This document shows positions 23,241 through 56,220 of a stretch of DNA of 64,000 bases, piece after piece (the stretch's first letter is position 1; each line of letters opens with the position of its first letter). Below the pieces are notes generated by a model. That model searched no databases. It saw nothing but the letters and a program-made list of their open reading frames with translations, and had not been told where the DNA came from. Made by a program: the position numbers and the translations under genes. This stretch comes from Candidula unifasciata (lineage: Eukaryota; Mollusca; Gastropoda; Stylommatophora; Geomitridae), in NCBI GenBank assembly GCA_905116865.2, contig CAJHNH020008543.1:590106-654105 (forward strand). Direction: 5' to 3'.

Positions 23241-23679
23241 ATACAAAAACTAGGAAACTGCAACAGCTAGCAGACTAGTGGACTTGGAGGAGGGAGGGGG
23301 GGGGGGAACAAAAACAAAGAGATAAATGTTTTATGGCTTGGCATTATGACATGGATGGGTTAAGAATACAGGCCTGATTCTTGACAGGTGATAGCAGGAG
23401 TTGACAAGTGGTGATAGACACATCGACATGGCACATGATGATCTTGACAACAGTGGACGCCAAGGGTATGAGAATAGAATGATAGGACTATAAGCTTAGA
23501 TATTCCGAAGACAGCGAATACATTAAAGGAGGTTGTCAGGAAAATATAAATTCAACAGATAATGTACAATAAAAACAATCATACTGAGCAACAGAGCTTG
23601 CAAGGTAATGAAAATAATTTTAAATGTTGTATTTGCATATATAATATAATGTTCAGCCCCTTAATGAATGTATGTAGAT

Positions 23680-23840
23680 GCTCCCATGTCGACCTAGCCT
23701 TAAATGGGCACCAGGCAAAAGTCCTGGGAAGTAAAGGCGGTTGGCGAGATTTTGACCCCATCACCCACTAAGGGCCGATTAGTCTAGCCTATATGCTTAA
23801 TAGGCCTGATTGCGTGGAAAAGGGTCCCTTTAATGGGGTT
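23680..23840 (+). mobile_element. SINE family B body
   Basis: CCCATGTCGACCTAGCCTTA, ATGGGCACCAGGCAAAAGTC, CTGGGAAGTAAAGGCGGTTG and an AAAAGGGTCCCTTTAAT end match family B. Confidence 0.7.
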
Positions 23841-24600
23841 GTAATAGAACTGAAAAAAAAACCATTGTTTTCAGTGTAAACTCTGTTGTAATATATGGTG
23901 CCTATTGTAATTTCGTGTAAATTTCTTGTAAAAATATATCGTTAGATTCGTGTATTTTGTTTAATTATTCGAAATTTATGTATATCTTGCAAACAAAATA
24001 CCACGGACTGCTGTGTGGTGTGGAGGGGCCACATCAGAAGGTGAATAAGAATAAAGAAATGAATAATTGCAGAAAGGATGAGAACTGAGCATCTGAGAAG
24101 ACAAAACACACTAAACACAAATGTTGACAGCAATGGTCCTAAAATACACGGCCAGCTCCAGTTTTATACATACAGCCTAAGTGCTGAAATTCCATTCTAT
24201 AGGCCTAAATGTGGATACTTTTCTTAACCCGGGCGGGTCTTTCTAGTCACACTCGCCATCGCCATGGGCTGTTAGTCCCACCCCTTATAAGGCACAATCG
24301 ACTGGAAAGACGAAAAGGTTCAAATCTTATATTTTGCAATAATTTTTATTCAGTTATTTGTGTAATTCATGTTATCATCTGAAATATTTTAGCGGATAGT
24401 AAGTTGTTATTGTTTACAAAAAATTTTATATCTTGTGTTAACATACAAACAAACAAAAATATAATAAAACCCACTCGGGATTGTTAATTATGTAACAAAA
24501 TACCCTACTTTGGACTTTTTAATCTTCTAGGAAGAAACACACACGTGTGGTGGTGTTTCTTCTGAAAATGTCGCTTTTATGTGTCCTTGATACACAGGTG
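23841..24600. other. no gene recognised
   Basis: AT-rich unique-looking DNA; nothing identified. Confidence 0.4.
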
Positions 24601-24637
24601 TTCAGCACGGAATGCAAGAGTACTGGGTCCTGCACAC

Positions 24638-24666
24638 ACATACACGCACCCACACACACACCCGCA

Positions 24667-24762
<96 letters not shown>

Positions 24763-24835
24763 CACTCATACATATATATATACACATACACACACTTATA
24801 CACACTTATACACAGGTGTACACACAGGTGTACAA
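24638..24835. repeat. (CA)n-(TA)n compound microsatellite
   Basis: CACA-rich flanks surround an uninterrupted (TA)n run at about 24669-24758. Confidence 0.9.
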
Positions 24836-25354
24836 ACACATCACACGCCACATATGTATCGGTACAGGTGTGCATCAATCCATGTAAGAGTGTATAGATA
24901 TGCGTCTCTACAAAAAACGTAACTGAATGTACCTTTTATTATAGAAAGGCATGCCCAAGTAAATCTAACGGACCGTAACCAAAGTACACTAATTTAAAAA
25001 CCACGAAGTAATGGCCTTCCTGGGATACTAAAGTTATGCAAATGAGATATATAGATGGCAGCTAGGGACGGCTAAGAGCGACACATAAAGTGAATGTGCA
25101 ATAAAATGGGGGGGGGGGGGGGGGGAGTTGTAGAGACGGAAAAAAATTCCATTCCGTCACAGGTTTATTATATTCTTAAAGACAAATCCCGAATCTGAAA
25201 TGCACGAAAGACTATTCCACTTATACCTGTCTACTTTTCTTCGCCCGCCTGCTGGCTTTTGAAATTACACCTTATAGTCATAGCATGTTGTACTGTACGT
25301 GTGCAGGAATTGGGGGAGGGGGGTATATGTGTTCAATACTTTCATAGAAGCGCG

Positions 25355-25357
<3 letters not shown>

Positions 25358-25450
<93 letters not shown>
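25358..25450. repeat. (TC)n-(TA)n compound microsatellite
   Basis: About ten TC units run directly into about 36 TA units. A G-run lies at 25108-25126 upstream. Confidence 0.95.
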
Positions 25451-25453
<3 letters not shown>

Positions 25454-26070
25454 GTATAACAGGAGAGGCCACATTTCTTCGGCGTGGCCTAACCACACGA
25501 AGAAAGTAAACATTTGATGCGATGGCTGGGACTCCTGGGGGGAAAAAAAGAAAATAAGAAATCACGTGTGATTCGGGGATAGATTATGATTATCTTACCA
25601 GGAAAGGCATAATAATGTATTTCCTGGGCTAGAAGTAGCATCACTGGTTGAGGTCAGAAAGGCTCTCTGATGTGATGAAGGGAAATGTTGGAACTTGTTT
25701 ACATAGGCGCCAGAACCTGAGGACTCTAGTCCCTTTAATCCAGCCCCCATTTTTGTTTCCACGTATGACGTGCTAGGTTCGTTTGCTTTTCCTGTATAAT
25801 TATATTAAATATTAGTTACACAAGCTATCCACACAATTATTATTATTTTTTTTTGTTAACAATAAACTGTTTGCAGCTTCCAAGTGCCCCCTTACTTTTA
25901 CTTGTTCATTCGCGTCCCAAGATTTACTGCTATACATTAGAGGAGATATTAATCAAAACGAGAAATAGAAAAGTCGGCTTCACATTATCAAAAATCAACG
26001 TTGCGGTTAGGAAACCTTCGTAAGCAAACGACACAACTGGACAATGATACAATAACAAAAAGGTATAAAC
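25451..26070. other. no gene recognised
   Basis: No coding or element signature; a T-run near 25848. Confidence 0.4.
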
Positions 26071-26074
26071 AGTA

Positions 26075-26270
26075 CTAAAAAAAACATGCAGTACAGTCGA
26101 CGTAGTCTAGCACATGCGAAAAACATGCAGTACAGTCTACGTAGTCTAGCACATACGAAAAATATGCAGTACAGTTGACGTAGTCTAGCACATGCGAAAA
26201 ACATACAGTATAGTCAACGTAGTCTGGCACATACGAAAAACATGCAGTACAGACGAGTTAGTCGAGTACA
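26075..26270. repeat. 39-bp tandem repeat, five units
   Basis: The unit AAAAACATGCAGTACAGTCT plus ACGTAGTCTAGCACATACG is repeated five times with rising divergence to the right. The unit is 13 codons long, so a periodic reverse frame (CARLRRLYCMFF) stays open. Confidence 0.8.
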
Positions 26271-26995
26271 AACAGAAAGTATCAGTTCTAGGAGGGCGAG
26301 ACATACAACAGGTGACATTTTTACAGCAGAACGGGATCCAAAACATTCCAGTCCTCTCTTGCTGACGCACAAACTCAGTGTGAGTGCCCTATTATGTAAG
26401 ATATAGTGTGGGTTTTGAAATTACATCTTTTGCTTATCTGATCCTGTTAGCTTTCTGTGTCACTTATCTCCCCTATAATCTTTACATGTTTAATGTTAAT
26501 AGAACATGCTATGTTTTGTCGCGTGGCTTCTTTGCTGATGTATTTATGTTTATATTGTCTTGCTCCCCCCCCCCCCTAATTTTAACCAAAGCTCATATTT
26601 AGGTATATCAAACAGTGTGGGGTGAGGGAAGGGGGGGGGGTGGTTGTGTACTTTGGAAGAGGGAGGATGGGGGGTGTGTGCGTATGCATCTGTTTGTGTG
26701 CGTCAGCGCTCTTCTAACAAGGAAGGAAAGAACAAGTCTAAATCGACAGGCAGGCTAACAAACGATCGTTTGTGAACCCACAATAAATCTCAATGTACGT
26801 CGAGACTGTTTGCACTAAGGGCCAATTTGGGAACGGCGACTTGTGCCAACAGTAAAGTCATAACGATCGTCGACGTAGTAGTCGTCATCATCATACTCAT
26901 CATCATCATCATCATCGTACTGCTGAGGGTGTTCTATGATACTTGAAAGTCTAGCGATAGAGAATAAAATGAACAGTTACTGACTAGCTACGTGT
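26271..26995. other. no gene recognised
   Basis: C- and G-runs near 26566 and 26631, GT-rich DNA at 26665-26705 and a (CAT)n run near 26885-26920. Confidence 0.4.
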
Positions 26996-26999
26996 GGCT

Positions 27000-27235
27000 T
27001 GTGGGAATGTTTCATCGAGACATCGACTAACTCTGATGATATTCTCTGAGTGGTTGTTTCATCAAACATCCGAAATATAATTATCTGAGTGGATGTTTCA
27101 TTGACTAATTATGACGTCATTCTCTGAGTAGATATTTCATTGAACATTCACAATGTAATTATCTGAATGGATGTTTCATCGACTTATTCTGATGTTTTTC
27201 TCTGAGTGGCTATTTCATAGACAAAGCTTGAAGCT
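27000..27235. repeat. alternating short tandem repeat
   Basis: TCTGAGTGGATGTTTCAT-like motifs recur five times in about 230 bases, alternating between two spacer types (TCGAC... and AAACATxC...), so the higher-order unit is about 80 bases. Confidence 0.55.
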
Positions 27236-27243
27236 GATAATCG

Positions 27244-27482
27244 TCTTCTTCTCCTTCGCTCAACGGCTGTAAGCTGCGGCGGAAAGTCCTGGTTGTTGGT
27301 CCATTTGCACTTTGGTTTTGTGCCAGAGCCTGAGTTTTACGTATACATCCGTCTTATTTGTGAACAGTTGGTTGTTCATTGACGCTCGTGCAGATGGACG
27401 CCAACTTCGAAGGAAGCTCCCAATTAGTTGACTCCTGGTTCCATACTTGTTTTCCCTACAATGGGCCCCCGGAAACCTCACG
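27244..27482 (-). mobile_element. SINE family C
   Basis: On the minus strand it runs from a truncated GGGGGCCCATTGTAGGGAAA head through GGAAGCT and AGTCAA to GGACTTTCCGCCGCAGCTTA and an AGGAGAAGAAG tail. Diverged and 5' truncated. Confidence 0.65.
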
Positions 27483-28325
27483 AGGAGAAGCTGAGAAAAA
27501 TACCATGAAGGTGAATCAACAGCAAAACTGATGACCTCATAAAGTGTTACTGCGACAATCCTGCTGTCAGGAGCACACACAAAAAGAAGCCATCCCAGAT
27601 TTGAAGAGTCTACATCTGCGCGACCAACGCGGATAATAAGAAATACGTGTTTTGAAAAATATTTTAATGACCCGGATGCTAACCTTGAGGTCATGGCAGT
27701 ACAGGTATCCAGAGATAAGACTTCGTGCGAAGAAACATGATTCATCCCCTCACATCCCCTATTCCTGGTTTAAACAGAAAATAATTGCGTGCCTTGAATT
27801 TCTGAAAGGGGATGGAGATCACCTGTGTTATTTAAATGAAGGGAGACAAGTCCTACAAAGAAACCTGTTTCTCGCTGCATATTCAGCCAGCGACGGTCCT
27901 GATTCAGCCCTGTCACGCAATCTATTTTGCAGTTTCCCGAACACACAACACATCTTACAATGTAAACTTTAACATGTAGGCTCATTATTTCTTGAGAAAA
28001 AATAGCAGTGATTCTAAAATTGCCCAGAAAAGTGTTAATGACACCAAAATCACTTATAGTAGTTGTATGGCTGGAGACGCAGATTATCACCCCTGCATGC
28101 TTTCTTAGGGACTCTGTAAGTGTGCTCAGGAAGACAGAGATTGGCTGGGTTCAAAGACAGTAATCTGTGTCACTCAGACGGTCGGGGCGGGCAAAAATCA
28201 GGTTCATTTTCGTGCCAAGATATGCGGGCGTTAAAGGAAACGAGCAAGCTGATAAGCTTGCAGGTAGGGCTACTCTAGAGCCATATATAGGTATATTTCG
28301 TGTGACACCATGTCACCAACATTTA
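27483..28325. other. no gene recognised
   Basis: Opposite open frames at 27260-27745 and 27652-28090 lack domains. A short plus-strand stretch near 28200-28290 (AGVKGNEQADKLAG when read in one frame) looks like a remnant of an RNase H domain. Confidence 0.4.
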
Positions 28326-28530
28326 TGTGAATAGATAGACACTGCGTGGCAGACGCTATGCTACCATCTCATTTGTGTACATATTGTGTGAAAGACGTTT
28401 CGCTAGACTCTCCTGTGTGTGTAGATAGAAATTGTGTGGGAGACGTTGAGCTAACCTCGCCTATGTGTGTAGATAGATACTGTGTGAGAGAAACTGTGCT
28501 AACCTCATCTGTGTGTGTAGATAGATAGTC
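28326..28530. repeat. about 46-bp tandem repeat, four to five units
   Basis: GTGTAGATAGATACTGTGTG plus AGAxACxxTGCTAACCTC recurs with moderate divergence. Confidence 0.7.
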
Positions 28531-28689
28531 ATTGATTATGCCAGTTATGCAATAATTGCTGCCTACATTGACGACGCACTACTCAAACTTGTTCAATAAA
28601 TGCAATGTTCAATGGGAAAAAAAAATCACTTATAGTTAAAATGAGCGAGCAACGCGCAAATTATCTTCAAGACACTACGGCTGTTATGG

Positions 28690-28894
28690 TGTATGATTTT
28701 TGGGATTATTTTAAAGCGCCACTCTGGCTCTTGCCAGGAGCCGCAGTACAGCCCGGCATTAAATAGGGTCTAATGTATGAACGCGGTTTCCGGGACCTTT
28801 CCACGGGTGATCCTCATCCACATGGTGGCACTTTGTGTCATCGGGTGTTTATCGCTTGTGTGATGTCCTGGTAGGGTAAAATGTACTACTACTG
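28690..28894 (+). mobile_element. SINE family A, uninterrupted copy
   Basis: The head TTTTAAAGCGCCACTCTGGC is joined to TAATGTATGAACGCGG and to the core CACATGGTGGCACTTTGTGT. It ends in GTAAAATGTACTACTAC. It shows the state of the site split by the LINE at 13099-16111. Confidence 0.75.
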
Positions 28895-28919
28895 TTATGG
28901 TTAGCAACACTGTCCCAGT

Positions 28920-29110
28920 AAGGGTCGCAATTTCTTTTTATTTTGAAGCACTATTCCGGCTGTTGCCAGGGGCCCTAATATAGGCCAACCTGTGAGTTGA
29001 ACGGGGTTTCTGGGAATTGTCCGCGGGTGATCCTCATCGGAATGTTGGTAATTTGTGTCGCCGAGTTTTTATCGCTCAGTGTAATGTCCTGGTGAGGTTG
29101 AACGTCAATC
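28920..29110 (+). mobile_element. SINE family A, diverged copy
   Basis: TTTTGAAGCACTATTCCGGC, then CGGGTGATCCTCATCGGAAT and GTGTAATGTCCTGGTGAGG. It follows the previous copy in the same orientation after about 25 bases. Confidence 0.65.
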
Positions 29111-29285
29111 AATGAGCTGCAATGGGTGATCCAGTACTGAACAAAAGCGACGATATCAATACCGTCTTCATCAGCACTCACCACGAAGACGACAGAGAGC
29201 GTGGAATGAGATTGTCAATTAGAGGGACAAGAAGTTTGATTAACGAACATATAACAGGCATCATTAGTCGCTTTACGCTTTAAAA

Positions 29286-29479
29286 CAATGGCTCTCAACC
29301 TTCCCAGTGACGCGACCCTTTAATACAGTTCTTCACACTGTGCGATACAATTATTTTCGTCGCTACTTCTTAACTAGCTCAATGAATATGTGTTTTGCGA
29401 TGGTCTTTGGTGACCCCTGTGAAAGGGTCGTTAGACCCACACACAAAAAGGGTGGCGACCCACAGGTTGAGAACCTCTG
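29286..29479. mobile_element. hAT-type MITE with 8-bp target duplication
   Basis: Terminal inverted repeats CAATGGCTCTCAACC and (reverse complement of the right end) CAGAGGTTCTCAACC enclose 194 bp. The flanking octamers CTTTAAAA (29278-29285) and CTTTAGAG (29480-29487) agree at six of eight positions and fit the hAT target preference. Internal motifs CGCGACCCTTTAATACAG and AAAGGGTCG resemble the SPIN/OC1 (Charlie-like) MITEs known from vertebrates; that resemblance is from memory. Confidence 0.75.
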
Positions 29480-29707
29480 CTTTAGAGGAAAAGATCGAAA
29501 CACCCGTTGATCTGTCCGGAGTGCTGTGGTGTTAATCCTCACTTATCACTGATCACTAACAGATCAGATCTGAAACTTCTTTCTATCATGTATTATTTTA
29601 ACTAGACAAGCAATATTTGCTAGATAACTCAAACAGGGCGGCATATGTGACTTCATTTACTGACATGCAGCAGTCAAAATAGCAGTATACTGGCACGTTT
29701 TATGTTT

Positions 29708-29925
29708 GAAAGCCGCCGTGGTGTAGCGGCTAGACACTCGCTTACGGAACAGAAGGATGTGGGTTTAGGCCTATCGGAGCCGGACTTCTTTTTTTCCAGA
29801 AATGACCTTGGCTCACAGGTTGACCCAGCCGTGAGTGGATACCAGGCAAAGTCATGGGAGTAATGACGGCCGGTGTGATATTGACCACATCACCTCACCC
29901 CGGACGCCTGCATCTCTGTGCCAGT
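29708..29925 (+). mobile_element. SINE family B with tRNA-like head
   Basis: GCCGCCGTGGTGTAGCGGCT, then AGACACTCGCTTACGG, gives an A box. The degenerate GTGGGTTTAGG sits at the B-box position. The body AATGACCTTGGCTCACAGGT, GGATACCAGGCAAAGTC and CCACATCACC follow. This is one of the most complete heads, with 35040-35265. Confidence 0.75.
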
Positions 29926-30224
29926 TTTACGGAACCTCACGCAAGAATCGTGCCAAACATCCTCCTGACGCACCACGGACAATGATCAGAACTGGCAGGA
30001 GATCTCGAAGTTGGTAGGTCCCAGAGATACGTGGTCTAGAAAGTCTCTGGTACATAGCAGCCCATTGCCAGTGCATGTGAGATAATTTCCATAAAACGCA
30101 TTTGGAATGTATGTGAAGTTTATTGGCCCAGAGTCCTACTACAGGCAACTAAGTTTAAAGAGTGTGTCTATCGACAGTTCTACTAAATTACAGCCAATGT
30201 TCAAATGGCATTAGTTATAAGAAT

Positions 30225-30490
30225 GTGCCCGTTTGGAACAAGCAACGGAATCAGTAAAGAAACAAGATTATTATGGCCTGGAGAGAATGAGGCACCTGGG
30301 TGTAACCAGAGGGTCTGGCCTGCTCACTACACTCAGAGGAAAGGCAAGACGGATATATAACTAGCTTTTGACCGGTACCATCCGTATTGGAACTATGCGC
30401 TGGCTGCTGAAGATGAGGACGGAGTAGGCATGGGTATGCGCCGAGTGCTGTGAGGCCAATTCTTGTCTCAACTGAACTCAACTCAAGTCG
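30225..30490 (+). pseudogene. RNase H-type LINE 3' end (family E)
   Basis: GGAACAAGCAACGGAATCAG, GATTATTATGGCCTGGAGAG and CTGCTGAAGATGAGGACGGA match the copy at 6930-7345 closely, and it ends CTGAACTCAACTCAA. Only the C-terminal part of the protein remains. Confidence 0.65.
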
Positions 30491-30949
30491 TTCTAAGACC
30501 ACAATTGAAGACGCAAAAGGTCCAACTATCCGCTGCTATTGACCGCACTCATTGAGTGTCACGACCGTTAAAAGGACTCATGCGTGATGTATTATTTCAA
30601 TATACTGCCAGGATAAGTGTTCTGAGACATGTTTCAACCGTAAGGTGCACATATCGCGACTATGCTGTAAACAGGCACAACGAAATTACGTTACCCGGAC
30701 GAAAGGGGTAGAAGAAGAAATTCGTCAACCACCCACAAGTACCCCCGAAAAGGTAATCTGTCACTGGATATACTTCAATAGCTTGGAACAGAAAAAATAC
30801 ACTGAATGTGCTTAATTCTGGCCTCAGATGTAAATACGGAGCTTAATGTGGCATGCCATACATATTAGCTAACAGAGCTCTCATAGCTAACCTTTAGTTG
30901 ATCGTAGATGGGCCGGGGTTTTTGGCTGTCTCGTCGCCAGTCTATAGGT
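30491..30949. other. no gene recognised
   Basis: No element or coding signal identified. Confidence 0.4.
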
Positions 30950-31335
30950 GTTTGTTGACTGGTCAGATACATGCGCTTTCAAACAGTAGATCTTTAGTCT
31001 GCTTGTATATCGACTGGAATATTGGTGTCTTCACGTAGTGGTTATTTGGTCTGCCGTACATCGACTGAATACTGGTGTCTTCCCACACTGGATATTTGTT
31101 GTCTATACTTCACATGGATGCTGGAGTCCTCTCACAGTTTATATGTTATATGTATATACATAGGCTGGAAGCTTGAATTCACACACTGTATATTTGGTTT
31201 GTGTATGCATTGAATAGACACTGGCCTTTTAATACAGCGTATATAAAAACTGAATAAGTTAGTTTTCTCACATTAAACATTTAGTCTGTTTATTTAACGA
31301 CTGAATCCTTGAGTGACATTTAAAAGTGTGCCCAT
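30950..31335. repeat. degenerate tandem repeat of about 60 bp
   Basis: ATCGACTGGAATATTGGTGT followed by CTTC and a variable TATTTGGTCT recurs five to six times with strong divergence. It abuts the candidate promoter of the SLC6 gene. Confidence 0.5.
31240..31248 (+). promoter_or_regulatory. possible TATA box upstream of SLC6 exon 1
   Basis: The stretch TATATAAAA lies about 160 bases before the candidate ATG at 31404. This is position-compatible with a core promoter, but the region is AT-rich and degenerate repeats surround it (30950-31335). No initiator or other element was recognised. Weak support only. Confidence 0.2.
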
Positions 31336-31403
31336 ATAAACATTGGAGACATTGTTGTTAGTGTCGAGACTATAAAGCTGTCGTCTGCTCAACTTACACA
31401 GCC

Positions 31404-52937
<21,534 letters not shown>

Positions 52938-53221
52938 CTAGGGACAACAATTCTCCTGCTTTTAAACAAAATTGAATTGTCATTCGTAAACATTCCTGTT
53001 TGTGCATATATTTCCATTACATAAATACACTGTATCAATCTGCACTTTAAAAAAAAAAATGTACATCTTGAACAGTTGGCAATATTCTTTTTTTTTTTAA
53101 CATTAAAAATACTAATTTCCCAAGTGCAAGAGTTTGCAGCCTCAGAATATCAGTTATTTCTCTCCAAATAATAACACTCTTGTTCAGAAGGAGATAAGTA
53201 ATAGGAAGGACATAGGTTTAG

Positions 53222-53372
53222 GCTTAGACAACGGATCAACATCATAGCACAAGGGGTCCGTTCTACTTCTAACTCAGACCTGAGTCCGTAGCAGCACCGG
53301 CAAGGATCCTGAAATACTTTGGGTAGACTTTAAACTCTAAATTATGCCCGCGCAGCGCCATTAGGCTACTCT
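53222..53372 (-). pseudogene. dispersed LINE-like 3' end (family D), antisense
   Basis: On the minus strand one frame reads EFKVYPKYFRILAGAATDSG, giving the clearest coding remnant of this family. Confidence 0.55.
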
Positions 53373-54755
53373 TTTTTATTAGAGGGACACAAAAGTTTCA
53401 AGCAACAACCAGTGGAGTAGGTACAGGTAATAATTTGCTATACATTAAATGGCAACAGTGTACATTATATATCTTATGAACAAACACTATTTTCCAATTA
53501 AATACATAGGGTTAAACAGAATACTATTTATCCTGTGCTATCCTAGCCAGATATAACATTTTAAAACGGATATTAATCCAGGCCAGTAATACACAGTTTG
53601 GAGAGAATATTAGTCCTGGCAATGGGGTGTGCAAAGAGATTTTTTGTCAGCTTTGCCTAATATTTGTATTAAATGTATACATTTTATATGAATGTGCATG
53701 TCTTTAATTTCTCGTTGCTGCAGAAATAATATTTCTTTTGAAGCAGAAGTAATGTGCGACATTAATGATTTTCAGTGTTCATTAGCTGACAACTCACTCC
53801 ACATTTTAAGGAAATTATCATCATTAAATGCTGATTTTTCTTGTACACCAATGCTCAAGTTAACTAGGAGTAGCATTCATTATGGTTGTGGCCATTTGTA
53901 ATGATTTCTTCATTGAAACAAAGTATAAAATTAGCGTGAGAAATTTCAAACCAGATAGAAAGTGAAAACATTACCCAGGAAACTAAATTAGTGACCCCAC
54001 CTGATGTTAGTACCATCTAGCAAAGTAGCAGCAGTGGTAGCATAGTAAGTAGTTCATTCACTTACCACACCATAGTGCTGGTTCAATACAACAATAGTTA
54101 TTGATAAGCATAGCCCTAGAATTAATAGGGCTGGTTAGCTGTCAGTTATGTATAGCCATTTTAGCGCAAGAAAAAGATTTTTTTTTAAGCAAAAATTATT
54201 TGTCATATTTACAGAAGCAATCACAGTAGACAAAGGTAGCCTTCATCGGCAGAACAATTATGAGAAACAAGACACACCAGACACAAAATAAAATGATTCT
54301 AAAATGAATGCATTGCAGTTTTAAAATATTATGTAAACAAATATACGAAAATAAACATAAATGACAGAATTATATAAAGTGTGTGATACCTACGTGGACC
54401 AATCAATATGCATTTTATAATGCCTTTTTCAATGTTTAAATGGAACATTAACATAATATTACCTTTCTACGGTAAAATAAAACTGACTGTATAAAGTGTG
54501 ACAAGTTCTGGCATTTTTTACGAGATTTTCATGTCGGTTATTTTTTTTTAAATCCATTGTCACATAACCAGATCATGCATAAACTGTAATACAAACAAAA
54601 AATAACCACCAGCAAATAAACCAAAAGCCAGGCAGTTCCTGGTGGTCTGGTGTCTGATTTATGGCTGTGGAGTCATAAAGATACCAATTAGACATTTGTC
54701 CCTACAAACCAGTGACACACAAATCTTGTATATAAATATTATTAATCATTATCGT
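53373..54755. other. no gene recognised
   Basis: AT-rich DNA downstream of the SLC6 gene. A 69-codon frame at 53692-53901 has no domain. Part may belong to a long 3' UTR. Confidence 0.4.
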
Positions 54756-54965
54756 CATTGTCCTGTTGTGTCATTAGATGTCACATAGGGCTGGTTGTCT
54801 ATTCCTCCATTCCTTTCTATCCTTTGCAATCTCTTTAACATCTTGGAAAGAATCCAGTCCAGCACCTTTGGCCTCTCTCGTCAGTGTTCACCTCAGTGTT
54901 TGTTTTGGACGTCCTTGCTTTCTAAATTCATTAACTTATGATTTGAGTGCCTAACTTGTATTTCT
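54756..54965 (-). pseudogene. LINE 3'-end fragment
   Basis: The minus strand reads RKQGRPKQTLR, then LTREAKGAGLDSFQDVKEIA and KDRKEWRN before a GATAATGAT tail. This is an RTE-like C-terminus resembling that of the copy at 36245-37480. Confidence 0.6.
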
Positions 54966-55030
54966 CTGCTGGGTTCTTTTCAGAATGTATCCAATATAGC
55001 ACTATCTAACGTTAGAGTCCTCCCCTCGTG

Positions 55031-55231
55031 GGATGCAACTTTTTGTTATTTTGAAGCCCCCACCCTGGCTTATGGCAGGGGCCCTGAATATGGCCAGGCC
55101 CTAAATATGGCCTAGCCTAATGGCTGAAAGGGCTTTCTGGAACCTCATCCGCATGGTGGCACTTTGTGTCACCGGGTTTTTATTGCTTGTGTGATGTCCT
55201 GGTGGAGTACAACTACCTACCTACCTACCTA
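55031..55231 (+). mobile_element. SINE family A
   Basis: The head GGATGCAACTTTTTGTTATT with TTGAAGCCCCCACCCTGGC leads to the core GCATGGTGGCACTTTGTGTC and GTGTGATGTCCTGGTGGAG. The tail is (CTAC)n rather than (TAC)n. Confidence 0.75.
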
Positions 55232-56154
55232 GCACCATCTTCTTTGTCTTATAACTGCTGTGCAAACATTTCTGATTTCTTAAGCCCCACTTGAATTCAT
55301 CTATTTTATGTTCAAGATTTTCAGATACTTATTTTGAAATGCATTTAACTTTTGTTTCATGTCATTACTGGTTCTTCAACTTTCACTGGCAAATGTTAAA
55401 ACTGAAATACAATTTTTACATTTGTGTTTATTTATTGCTTTGGTTTGAAGGTCATGCTCTATCTGCAGCTATTTGCCTAGATGAAATCCCTCCAATTCTC
55501 TGGGTCAGCAAGGAAGCCCAGAACCTCTGCCTCAGCTGCAAAGCTAATGTCTCACACTCCATTACAGGTCTCATTCCTTCATTATATACTTGTTGTTTCC
55601 ATCATGATGCTGTTTATTTCAAAGCTTCCATTGGTTGTTTTTTTTCCTTTCTTTTTTGCATGAATGCTTCAATCCCGTCAGTGCTGTTTTATACATATTT
55701 TCTACTGCCTTATTGGTTTCCCTTCTGTTTATTTATGTTTCCTAGGGAACCATTTGATTCTAATAAATGTACAATTACCTGCCTATGCATTTGTAGTTTT
55801 ACTGCTTATTTCAGATTTTACTACAAGTAACATTTGTTACCGTTAGTGTCATTGTATTGGTAACTATTACAGTTATCAAGACAAATTTGTCAATATTATT
55901 TTTAGCCAGACATTTTCATATTGTCATGATTAGTATGTTTTTGGAACATCTGTCTTTTGTTGTTAGGAAAATTCATGAACAGAACAAGAACAGAACTATT
56001 TGTTTCACATTGTTCTGAGTGTTAACAATAACCGCTGATGAATATTTATATCACACCCCGGTCCTCCAGGTTAGGGGAGATGAAGCATGGGGCCGATACC
56101 CATACCTTTGTAAAATCCTGTTTTAGTATAAATCATATATCTAAGCCTCAAATT
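55232..56154. other. no gene recognised; 179-codon open frame of unknown status
   Basis: An ATG-initiated frame at 55291-55830 is rich in Phe, Ser and Cys, resembles no family I know, and has low-complexity T-rich codons. Treat it as a chance frame unless expressed. Confidence 0.3.
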
Positions 56155-56220
56155 CAGACAAATGGAGGCAGGAGATATCTGTAGCAATGAACCTAAAGGG
56201 CTGGGAAAGCTGAAGAAGAG
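56155..56220 (+). pseudogene. LINE 3' terminus (family G)
   Basis: GGAGATATCTGTAGCAATGA, then ACCTAAAGGGCTGGGAAAGC with AGAAGAAG, matches 6830-6875. Confidence 0.5.

Noticed and set aside
24519..24922. Open frames with alternating Tyr-Ile or Thr-His.
   Set aside because: Products of (TA)n and (CA)n microsatellites. The same applies at 6101-6457, 9875-10144 and 25259-25565.
55291..55830. A 179-residue protein gene.
   Set aside because: No domain, T-rich low-complexity composition, no splice or promoter context and no similarity I recognise. Left as unexplained sequence.
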